A stretch of 13,483 nucleotides of DNA from Candidatus Stahliibacteriota bacterium CG08_land_8_20_14_0_20_40_26 (GTDB lineage Bacteria > Hydrothermota > UBA3073). The stretch covers positions 1-13,483 of the forward strand of contig PEYP01000106.1 of NCBI GenBank assembly GCA_002774315.1, read 5' to 3'. Each line of letters begins with the position of its first letter. Position 1 is the first letter of the stretch. The position numbers were made by a program, and so were the translations under genes. Under the pieces are notes generated by a model. It saw only the letters and a program-made list of their open reading frames with translations. It made no database searches and was not told the origin of the DNA. Below are positions 1-5,354 of this stretch, piece by piece.

Positions 1-40
1 TACCCAATCTAAAACCATACGGATGTGTCTTTTGTCCCAC
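1..40 (-). CDS. rpsC: 30S ribosomal protein S3, N-terminal fragment
   Basis: Only the first 13 codons are in the window; the gene continues past position 1. Reading the minus strand from a GTG at 40-38 gives MGQKTHPYGFRLG, the characteristic S3 start (family consensus MGQK.HP.GFRLG). A purine-rich ribosome binding site (AGGGGG at 50-45) lies four bases upstream of the GTG and supports this start. S3 normally follows L22 in the S10 operon, as here, but the two genes are separated by 97 bp that contain a palindromic repeat, whereas they usually abut or overlap. Identification is firm despite the short fragment because both sequence and gene order agree. Confidence 0.93.
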   Translation of the reverse strand, partial: MGQKTHPYGFRLG

Positions 41-75
41 TAAACCCCCTTATTATTAAACCCTGTGTTATCAAC

Positions 76-120
76 ACTGACCTGCCTGGCGCCTGCCTGC
101 CGGTAGGCAGGGCAGTCAGG
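76..120. repeat. Palindromic repeat, copy 1 (between rplV and rpsC)
   Basis: The core at 92-111 is CCTGCCT (92-98), a six-base loop, then AGGCAGG (105-111), a perfect 7-bp stem. Outer arms, CTGACcTGCC on the left and GGCAGTCAG on the right, extend the hairpin with one bulged base. Related palindromes occur at 10003-10018 and 13186-13204. It sits in the only large gap between two S10-operon genes that are normally contiguous, so it is most simply an inserted repeat unit. On the plus strand it is followed by a T-run (126-133), but the genes here run on the minus strand. Confidence 0.8.
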
Positions 121-137
121 TACTCTTTTTTTTCTGA

Positions 138-491
138 TCACCGATTACTGCTAACCTCATCGGTAACCACACACTTAAGATGGCTGAATCTCCTGTGTAT
201 TATATCTCTTCTTCCCCTTGCTCTCGGATTGAGTCTTTTTAATCTAAAACTCTGTTCTACAATAACAGATTTAATAATAGCATCTTTCTCGCTTATATCC
301 TCCTCTTTTTTTACTTTTAAATTTGCATAAGCAGATTTAATAGCCTTTGCAACCAGATTTGTATGTGGAGAAGGAAGCTGTTGCATTGCAGCAAGTGCCT
401 CTTCCACACTCGTGCCACGGAGTGGAGACACAAGCCTCACAAGTTTTTTGGAGGAAATTCTCAGGTATTTCTGATAGGCAAAGCTTTCCAT
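138..491 (-). CDS. rplV: 50S ribosomal protein L22
   Basis: A 117-residue protein, the usual size for L22. L22 binds 23S rRNA and lines the polypeptide exit tunnel. The N-terminal YLRISSKKLVRLVSPLRG segment matches the family motif (R.SPRK.R.V...IRG), and NPRARGRRDIIHRRFSH matches the beta-hairpin tip plus the conserved C-terminal strand. The start ATG (491-489) overlaps the rpsS stop by one base (TAATG), so the two are probably translationally coupled. A weak GAGGAA precedes it within the end of rpsS. Family and gene order make the call secure. Confidence 0.97.
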   Translation of the reverse strand: MESFAYQKYLRISSKKLVRLVSPLRGTSVEEALAAMQQLPSPHTNLVAKAIKSAYANLKVKKEEDISEKDAIIKSVIVEQSFRLKRLNPRARGRRDIIHRRFSHLKCVVTDEVSSNR

Positions 492-766
492 TACGGCTTC
501 CTCCTTGTCTCTTTGGCCTTCTTTCCACCATGCTGTCTAAAAACCTTACTGGGTGCAAGTTCTGCTAATTTATGCCCCACCATATTCTCCGTTATATATA
601 CCGGGATAAACCTGTTTCCATTGTGAATCTGAATTGTATGCCCAACAAACTCAGGTGTAATTATAGACCTTCTTGCCCATGTCTTTATCGGTTTCTTGTC
701 ACCGCTTTTTATCTTCTTTAACAATTTTTCATCTATGTAAGGTCCTTTTTTAAGTGATCTTGCCAT
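491..766 (-). CDS. rpsS: 30S ribosomal protein S19
   Basis: 91 residues, the normal length for S19, which sits in the 30S head beside S13. It starts MARSLKKGPYIDEKLLKKI, the standard N-terminus, and carries the conserved RRSIITPEFVGHTIQIHNG core and the basic GHKLAELAPSKVFRQHGGKK tail. The start ATG at 766-764 has a G-rich ribosome binding site (a run of seven G two bases upstream), similar in style to that of rpsC. It lies 21 bp downstream of rplB and overlaps rplV by one base. Confidence 0.98.
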   Translation of the reverse strand: MARSLKKGPYIDEKLLKKIKSGDKKPIKTWARRSIITPEFVGHTIQIHNGNRFIPVYITENMVGHKLAELAPSKVFRQHGGKKAKETRRKP

Positions 767-787
767 TACCCCCCCTAAACTTTGTTA

Positions 788-1606
788 TCACTTTCTTCTT
801 TGTAAGATAAACTTATTTGATGGTTTTTTCTTTTTTCTTGTTTTTTTACCCTTTGCTGGAACACCGGTGGGCGACCTTGGGATATGCCCTTTGCTCCTAC
901 CTTCTCCTCCGCCCATCGGGTGATCAACGGGGTTCATCGCAGAACCTCTTACCTTGGGTCTTCTACCCAGATGTCTTACTCTGCCTGCTTTGCCGATGGT
1001 AACGGCGCGATGGTCAGGATTGGATACCTGACCAAGCGTGGCATAACAGTCAAGATGTACAAGTCTTACCTCTCCGGATGAAAGCTTTAGATGTGCATAT
1101 GCTCCTTCTTTTGCAAGGATTTTGGCTGATGTACCTGCTGCCCTTACGAGTTTGCCTCCTCTTCTTGGTTCAAGTTCTATATTGTGGATATCCATACCCG
1201 GTGGAATATGTCTCAACGGAAGTGCATTTCCGACTTTTACTGGCGCTTCCGGGCCTGATATGACCTTGTCCCCAACAGACAGTCCAACAGGACAGAGAAT
1301 ATATCTCTTCTCGCCGTCTATATAGGAAAGCCTCGCAATTCTTGCACCTCTATTTGGGTCATACTCAATATGTGTTACCTTTGCTTCTATTCCGTGTTTA
1401 TTCCTTTTGAAATCAATAATACGCAGAAATCTCTTTGCTCCGCCTCCTCTGTGTCTCACGGATATCCTGCCTTTTGTATCCCTGCCTGCCTTCGACTTTA
1501 GTGAACAAACAAGAGATTTCAAAGGTCTCTCTTTTGAGAGAGCAGAGAAGTCCTCAAATGTCATATGTCTCCTTGAAGGAGTTATCGGTCTTACTTTCTT
1601 TGCCAT
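788..1606 (-). CDS. rplB: 50S ribosomal protein L2
   Basis: 272 residues from the ATG at 1606-1604, which gives MAKKVRPITPSRRHMTFEDF, the usual L2 beginning. The frame stays open upstream to a TTG at 1648, but that would add 14 residues absent from the family and overlap rplW, so I reject it. L2 is a primary 23S rRNA-binding protein near the peptidyl transferase centre. The rRNA-binding core and the C-terminal NPVDHPMGGGEGR motif are present; the first His of the motif is kept, while the second, usual in most bacteria, is Met, a form I associate from memory with Bacteroidota-like L2. No convincing Shine-Dalgarno sequence precedes the ATG. Confidence 0.97.
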   Translation of the reverse strand: MAKKVRPITPSRRHMTFEDFSALSKERPLKSLVCSLKSKAGRDTKGRISVRHRGGGAKRFLRIIDFKRNKHGIEAKVTHIEYDPNRGARIARLSYIDGEKRYILCPVGLSVGDKVISGPEAPVKVGNALPLRHIPPGMDIHNIELEPRRGGKLVRAAGTSAKILAKEGAYAHLKLSSGEVRLVHLDCYATLGQVSNPDHRAVTIGKAGRVRHLGRRPKVRGSAMNPVDHPMGGGEGRSKGHIPRSPTGVPAKGKKTRKKKKPSNKFILQRRK

Positions 1607-1634
1607 AATTTTAAAAAGCTCGGGAAATAGGGAA

Positions 1635-1928
1635 TTACATGCCCTCAAATACAGCTATTGTATCACCCTCTTTGAGTTTTACAATTGCTTTCTTCTTTTT
1701 TGCCTTTCTGCCTGTCCAACGACCAAGTCTTTTTGGTTTACCCATGAGATTGAATGTTCTTACCTTTAAAGGTCTCACCTTAAATAGCTCCTCAATTGCC
1801 TTGCCTATCTCAATTTTATTCGCATCAGGATGGACCCAGAAGGTATAACTGTTGGTTTCTGTCTTGAGTTTCAACGCCTTCTCTGTGAGAAGGGGTGATA
1901 TTATTATATTTCTTGCGTCCTTATCCAA
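1635..1928 (-). CDS. rplW: 50S ribosomal protein L23
   Basis: 97 residues; L23 sits at the exit-tunnel rim and is the docking site for trigger factor and SRP. Motifs include the N-terminal IISPLLTEKALKL, YTFWVHPDANKIEIGKAIEELFKV, and the RPLKVRTFNLMGKPKR loop followed by a basic stretch. The start is TTG at 1928-1926, an uncommon codon. It is supported by a strong ribosome binding site GGAGGA (1939-1934) five bases upstream and by the normal protein N-terminus (MDKDARNIIISPLLTEKA). It overlaps the 3' end of rplD by 8 bp, so translation is probably coupled. Confidence 0.96.
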   Translation of the reverse strand: MDKDARNIIISPLLTEKALKLKTETNSYTFWVHPDANKIEIGKAIEELFKVRPLKVRTFNLMGKPKRLGRWTGRKAKKKKAIVKLKEGDTIAVFEGM

Positions 1929-2547
1929 GTCTCTCCTCCAGTGAAAGAAGCCCTTTTAAGGAAAATATTATTGCGTCCGCTGAAAGAACTGTCAATGCGT
2001 TCAGGTCACTTGCAGTGATAAAGCTCACTCCGGGAATATTTCTACCAGATTTATACACATTGGCATCTGTCTTCTCCAGAGTAAAGAGTAACTTTGTACT
2101 CTCCTTAAAACCAAAAGTTTTCAGCATATCGTAAAATATTTTTGTCTTTGGACGCTCTGTTGTAATCTCATCTATGATGAGAATCTTACCATTCTTTGCC
2201 ATAAGCGAAAGAGAAGAGAGGAGTGCAAGTTTCTTCTTCTTTTTAGGTATGTCTATATTGTAGTCTCTCGGTTTTGGGCCAAAGGTTACACCGCCACCTC
2301 TCCATATAGGTGACCTTATTGAACCCGCTCTTGCCATTCCTGTGTGTTTCTGACGCCAGGGCTTTCTGCCTCCTCCTCTTACCTCCCCTCGTTTCTTGGC
2401 CGATGCAGTTCCCCGCCTTGCGTTTGCCATATATGCCCTTATAACTTCAGAGATGAGGGTATTGTTTATCTCTTGCTCAAATACAGAAGGAAGAAGCTCT
2501 CTCTTTCCTACGATGCTGCCATCTTTTGAATACACATTTATTCTCAT
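1921..2547 (-). CDS. rplD: 50S ribosomal protein L4
   Basis: 208 residues from the ATG at 2547-2545 (MRINVYSKDGSIVGKRELL). An in-frame upstream TTG at 2613 would add 22 non-family residues and overlap rplC, so the shorter start is chosen. L4 binds 23S rRNA and reaches into the exit tunnel. The conserved loop is visible: RRGTASAKKRGEVRGGGRKPWRQKHTG, then ARAGSIRSPIWRGGGVTFGPKPRDY (split here into two parts). No Shine-Dalgarno match is evident before the ATG; instead a perfect 11-bp hairpin (2564-2594) ends 16 nt upstream. In some bacteria L4 autoregulates the S10 operon by binding its leader; whether that applies here is unknown. Confidence 0.96.
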   Translation of the reverse strand: MRINVYSKDGSIVGKRELLPSVFEQEINNTLISEVIRAYMANARRGTASAKKRGEVRGGGRKPWRQKHTGMARAGSIRSPIWRGGGVTFGPKPRDYNIDIPKKKKKLALLSSLSLMAKNGKILIIDEITTERPKTKIFYDMLKTFGFKESTKLLFTLEKTDANVYKSGRNIPGVSFITASDLNALTVLSADAIIFSLKGLLSLEERLG

Positions 2548-2563
2548 AATAAAATAGGTATAA

Positions 2564-2594
2564 AGCCACAGAAAAACAGGGCATTTCTGTGGCT
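2564..2594 (-). promoter_or_regulatory. Strong hairpin between rplC and rplD
   Basis: On the transcribed strand AGCCACAGAAA (2594-2584), a nine-base loop, and TTTCTGTGGCT (2574-2564) form a perfect 11-bp stem. It occupies half of the 62-bp gap between the rplC stop and the rplD ATG. It is not followed by a U-tract (next bases TTATACC), so it is not a standard terminator. It could be a protein-binding or RNA-processing site, or a stray repeat; the sequence alone does not say. Confidence 0.6.
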
Positions 2595-2609
2595 GATATT
2601 CAAGCAAGT

Positions 2610-3218
2610 TCAACCTTTTATGACAAGAAAACCACCTTTTATTCCCGGGACAGTTCCCTTAAGATATATAAGATTCCGATCCTCATCTATTTTTACGATG
2701 GAGAGGTTCTTCAATGTAACCTTATCTGCTCCAGTCTTCCCTGCCATTTTTTTGCCCTTCCAGACCCTCCCAGGATCAGCACTGGAACCTATAGACCCCT
2801 GGACACGGTGCGACTTAGAGCCATGGCTCATAGGACCACGGGTGAATCCCCACCGCTTTATAGGTCCCTGGAATCCCTTACCTTTTGATATACCTGTTAC
2901 ACATACCATTTCACCGACCTTGAACTGGGAAACACTCATAATATCCCTGGTGTTTATCCCCTCTGTATTCTTCCCTCTTATCTCTTTCATAATCCTCACA
3001 GGAGCTATGTCCAGTTTTTTGAAGATTCCACGATATGGCAAATTGGGATGTTTTGCCACTCCATATCCCAATACGACTGCATTATAACCATCCTTTTCTT
3101 TGGTACGTATACCCACAACAGTAGTGCCGTTACATTTCACAACTGTTACAGGTATAACATTCCCCTTGTCGTCGAAGATCTGGGTCATTTCTATCTTTTC
3201 ACCGAGAATAGCCTTCAT
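2610..3218 (-). CDS. rplC: 50S ribosomal protein L3
   Basis: 202 residues, typical of bacterial L3, a primary 23S rRNA-binding protein whose central loop reaches the peptidyl transferase centre. It begins MKAILGEKIEMTQIFDDKGN (consensus MKAILG.K.GMTQ.F). It includes GISKGKGFQGPIKRWGF and the central-loop motif GPMSHGSKSHR...GSIGSSADPGRVWKGKKMAG. The start ATG (3218-3216) is preceded by AGGA with only one intervening base, an unusually tight ribosome binding site. It follows rpsJ after a 79-bp gap that holds a weak hairpin. Confidence 0.98.
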   Translation of the reverse strand: MKAILGEKIEMTQIFDDKGNVIPVTVVKCNGTTVVGIRTKEKDGYNAVVLGYGVAKHPNLPYRGIFKKLDIAPVRIMKEIRGKNTEGINTRDIMSVSQFKVGEMVCVTGISKGKGFQGPIKRWGFTRGPMSHGSKSHRVQGSIGSSADPGRVWKGKKMAGKTGADKVTLKNLSIVKIDEDRNLIYLKGTVPGIKGGFLVIKG

Positions 3219-3269
3219 ATCCTAAAATACCATAAACTTAAGGAAATATCGAAAGTTTCTAATTCAGGA

Positions 3270-3301
3270 ATAGAGTCCAGTATAGCCAGTTAGAACTCTA
3301 T
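3270..3301 (-). other. Hairpin over the rpsJ stop codon
   Basis: ATAGAGT (minus strand, 3301-3295) can pair with ACTCTAT (3276-3270), a 7-bp stem around an 18-base loop. The rpsJ stop codon lies in the 5' arm. There is no U-tract and the stem is AT-rich, so it is only a candidate structure. Confidence 0.3.
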
Positions 3302-3603
3302 ACCTTTATCTCAACATCCACACCTGCGGGCAGATTGAGTTTACGCAGAGTATCCATGGTCTTCTCTGTTGGTTCGTATATGTCAAGCAGCCTTTTATGT
3401 ATTCTCAGCTCGAACTGTTCTCGCGACTTTTTATCTATATGTGGGGACTTCAAAACTGTATACAGGCTGCGATCAACTGGTAACGGTATAGGTCCAGATA
3501 CCCTTGCCCCTGTTCTTTTTACATTTTCAACTATCTCTTTACAAGAGCGGTCCAGCAGTGTGTGGTCGTAAGCCTTTAGTCTTATGCGAATCTTCTCTGC
3601 CAT
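3298..3603 (-). CDS. rpsJ: 30S ribosomal protein S10
   Basis: 101 residues, the standard length. S10 is a 30S head protein and, as NusE, a partner of NusB in antitermination. Motifs: IRIRLKAYDHTLLDRSCKEI, GPIPLPV...YTVLKSPHIDKKSREQFE, and HKRLLDIYEPTEKTMDTLRKL followed by LPAGVDVEIKV. The ATG at 3603-3601 is the only plausible start, because an in-frame TGA lies eight codons upstream with no alternative start between. The ribosome binding site is weak. The 147-bp gap to tuf contains a stem-loop (3644-3676) and no visible promoter, so rpsJ is probably read through from tuf. Confidence 0.98.
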   Translation of the reverse strand: MAEKIRIRLKAYDHTLLDRSCKEIVENVKRTGARVSGPIPLPVDRSLYTVLKSPHIDKKSREQFELRIHKRLLDIYEPTEKTMDTLRKLNLPAGVDVEIKV

Positions 3604-3643
3604 AATCTTACTGTATGTAAGAAATCAATATTCCAAATATCAT

Positions 3644-3676
3644 CGCCTCTGGTGTATATTTCTATATCCACAGGCG
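3644..3676 (-). other. Stem-loop in the tuf-rpsJ gap
   Basis: On the transcribed strand CGCCT (3676-3672) pairs with AGGCG (3648-3644). Inside this, TGG/CCA and TATA/TATA pairs surround a GAAA-like loop, with single mismatches between the blocks. It ends about 40 nt upstream of the rpsJ ATG and lacks a U-tract. It is a candidate leader structure for the ribosomal genes. Confidence 0.4.
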
Positions 3677-3750
3677 GTGAAAGCAAACGAGACGATATAT
3701 GTAGTATAGCTCTTACATCCTGTGCACTAGTCTTGGTCTACCAGTTAAGT

Positions 3751-4944
3751 TTACGCTATAACCTTCGTCACAACACCAGCCCCAACTGTTTTGCCCCCCT
3801 CCCTTACCGCAAACCTCATACCTTCTTCCATTGCTACCTGAGATATAAGATTACAATTCAATTCTACATTATCTCCCGGCATAACCATTTCAACACCTTT
3901 TGGAAGCTCAATATGTCCTGTCACATCCATCGTTCTGAAATAGAACTGTGGGGAGTAACCGTTGAAGAATGGAGTATGTCTACCACCTTCCTCTTTTGTC
4001 AATATATATATCTGTGTCTTGAATTTTGTATGTGGAGTTATACTGCCCGGTTTTGCGATAGCCATACCTCTCTCAACCTCGTCTTTTTCCACTCCTCTGA
4101 GCAGTATACCTATATTATCACCTGCAACGGTCTCATCAAGGATCTTTCTAAACATCTCAAGCGATGTAGCAACCGTCTTCTTTGTAGGTTTGAAGCCCAC
4201 AATCTCAACCTCCTCACCCGCGTGCAATTTTCCCCTTTCTACCCTTCCAGTAGCCACGGTTCCTCTACCTGTTATGGAGAATACATCCTCAACAGACATA
4301 AGGAATGGCTTGTCAATATCTCTCTCCGGGGTGGGAATGTATTCATCTACTGCATCCATAAGTTCTAATATTGGTTTGCAATCTTCACAATCAGGCGTTG
4401 GACATTCAAGACACTTCAATGCGCTTCCTTTTACTACAGGTATCTCATCCCCAGGGAAGTTGTATTTTGTGAGAAGCTCTCTTACTTCCAGTTCCACTAT
4501 GTCGAGAATTTCAGGGTCATCCACCTGGTCTGTTTTATTCATAAACACTGTTATTGCAGGCACATTCACCTGTCGTGCGAGAAGAATATGCTCCCTTGTC
4601 TGGGGCTGTGTGCCATCAGCGGCTGAAACCACAAGTACGGCACCGTCCATTTGTGCCGCGCCGGTAATCATATTTTTGATATAGTCGGCATGTCCGGGGC
4701 AATCTATGTGTGCATAGTGACGCTTGTCTGTTTCATACTCACCATGAAACAGCTGAATAGTTAGACCTCTTGCCTTTTCTTCAGGTGCCTTGTCAATCTC
4801 ATCAAAAGCAGTAAATTTTGCAAACCCTTTCGAGGCAAGCACCTTTGTGATAGCCGATGTCAATGTAGTCTTTCCATGGTCTACATGCCCTATGGTACCT
4901 ATATTTATATGCGGCTTTTTACGCTCAAACTTTTCTTTCGCCAT
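3751..4944 (-). CDS. tuf: Translation elongation factor EF-Tu
   Basis: 397 residues; a GTPase that delivers aminoacyl-tRNA to the ribosome. GTP-binding motifs: GHVDHGKT (19-26), RGLTI with the switch-I Thr62, DCPGHADY (81-88, catalytic His85), NKTD (136-139) and SAL (174-176). Domain 2/3 landmarks include GRGTVATGRVERG and YSPQFYFRTMDVTG. Two oddities: residues 64-68 read QLFHG where most EF-Tu have a sequence like NTAHV, and residues 178-189 hold C-x2-C-x4-C-x2-C, which could bind a metal. The ATG at 4944 has a consensus ribosome binding site, AGGAGG at 4955-4950. The gene heads the S10 operon; rpsL, rpsG and fusA are not upstream. Confidence 0.98.
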   Translation of the reverse strand: MAKEKFERKKPHINIGTIGHVDHGKTTLTSAITKVLASKGFAKFTAFDEIDKAPEEKARGLTIQLFHGEYETDKRHYAHIDCPGHADYIKNMITGAAQMDGAVLVVSAADGTQPQTREHILLARQVNVPAITVFMNKTDQVDDPEILDIVELEVRELLTKYNFPGDEIPVVKGSALKCLECPTPDCEDCKPILELMDAVDEYIPTPERDIDKPFLMSVEDVFSITGRGTVATGRVERGKLHAGEEVEIVGFKPTKKTVATSLEMFRKILDETVAGDNIGILLRGVEKDEVERGMAIAKPGSITPHTKFKTQIYILTKEEGGRHTPFFNGYSPQFYFRTMDVTGHIELPKGVEMVMPGDNVELNCNLISQVAMEEGMRFAVREGGKTVGAGVVTKVIA

Positions 4945-4955
4945 ATATACCTCCT

Positions 4956-4975
4956 GGTATAATATTCATTATACC
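4956..4975 (-). promoter_or_regulatory. Perfect inverted repeat abutting the tuf ribosome binding site
   Basis: GGTATAAT, a four-base loop GAAT, and ATTATACC form a perfect 8-bp stem whose last base touches the AGGAGG of tuf. In RNA it would be a stem-loop directly next to the ribosome binding site; in DNA it could be an operator. The left arm contains TATAAT, but no -35 box lies at a proper distance (best hexamer TAGTTA), so I do not call a promoter. Confidence 0.5.
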
Positions 4976-5272
4976 TGATTACACAGATTTTAACTACACA
5001 ACACCTTTAGTTTGCTAAGGATTACTCAGATTAAAATATAAATCTCTTTACCTGACAACGTTTATTACCAAAATTAACTAATAATCGTGTATGAAGTTTA
5101 GAAACTTTTAAATATGAAAGTAATTTATGTATAAAAAAATCTGTGAAATCTCTTTTTAATCTTTCTAATCAGACATCCTGATCTTTATAGGATGTCTCAG
5201 GTTAAATCCTAAGTTATAAACATGGATATATGTAACCCTTCATATTGAGAATACTGCTTTCTCAAGTCAGTA
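4976..5272 (-). other. Long structured leader of tuf
   Basis: This is the untranslated part of the tuf transcript; no gene is seen in it. It holds a 7-bp perfect hairpin (TTGAGAA/TTCTCAA, 5245-5265) that begins at the predicted transcription start, and a 9-bp perfect hairpin (AGACATCCT/AGGATGTCT, 5171-5197) without a U-tract. It also has two imperfect direct copies of a GATTACACAGATT-type sequence (4977-4992 and 5020-5035, three mismatches in 16) flanking a small CCTTAG/CTAAGG-like hairpin (5004-5020). The GATTAC copies resemble the short genomic repeats seen elsewhere in the window. I see no tRNA, riboswitch or terminator that I recognise. Confidence 0.5.
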
Positions 5273-5301
5273 ATTATAACACAAAAATTTGTATATGTCA
5301 A
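5273..5301 (-). promoter_or_regulatory. Consensus housekeeping promoter for tuf-S10 operon
   Basis: On the minus strand TTGACA (5301-5296), a 17-base spacer and TATAAT (5278-5273) match the sigma-70 consensus at all twelve positions. Predicted start of transcription is about 5266. It lies 54 bp after the lptD stop and about 320 bp before the tuf ATG, and nothing else is encoded between. Confidence 0.85.
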
Positions 5302-5354
5302 GTTTTTTTTGATGGGAATTTCTAAAAAAGTGTAGAGACCTCTCTGATAAATTT

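Noticed and set aside
92..133. Hairpin followed by a T-run, resembling an intrinsic terminator
   Set aside because: The T-run is on the plus strand, while all nearby genes run on the minus strand; for them the order would be A-run then hairpin. It is treated as a repeat.
1607..1648. N-terminal extension of L2 from TTG at 1648
   Set aside because: It adds 14 residues before the family's standard MAKKVRPITPS start and overlaps rplW.
2548..2613. N-terminal extension of L4 from TTG at 2613
   Set aside because: The extra 22 residues are not part of the L4 family, overlap rplC and span the hairpin; MRINVYSKDG is the normal start.
3652..4368. 238-residue open frame on the plus strand
   Set aside because: It lies antisense to tuf, shows no family motif, and is a shadow of the strongly constrained tuf frame.
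4968..4996. Second tuf promoter with TATAAT at 4973-4968
   Set aside because: The hexamer 17 bases upstream, TAGTTA, matches only three consensus positions, and the TATAAT is explained by the perfect inverted repeat.
5171..5197. Hairpin AGACATCCT/AGGATGTCT as a terminator
   Set aside because: There is no U-tract on either side, and it lies inside the leader between the tuf promoter and tuf.
5320..5345. Possible lptD terminator (AGAG/CTCT before a T-run)
   Set aside because: The stem is only 4 bp; not convincing, so no terminator is annotated after lptD.
4945..5354. tRNA gene in the lptD-tuf gap
   Set aside because: No cloverleaf, no GTTCGA-like T-arm and no CCA end; the structures are simple hairpins.
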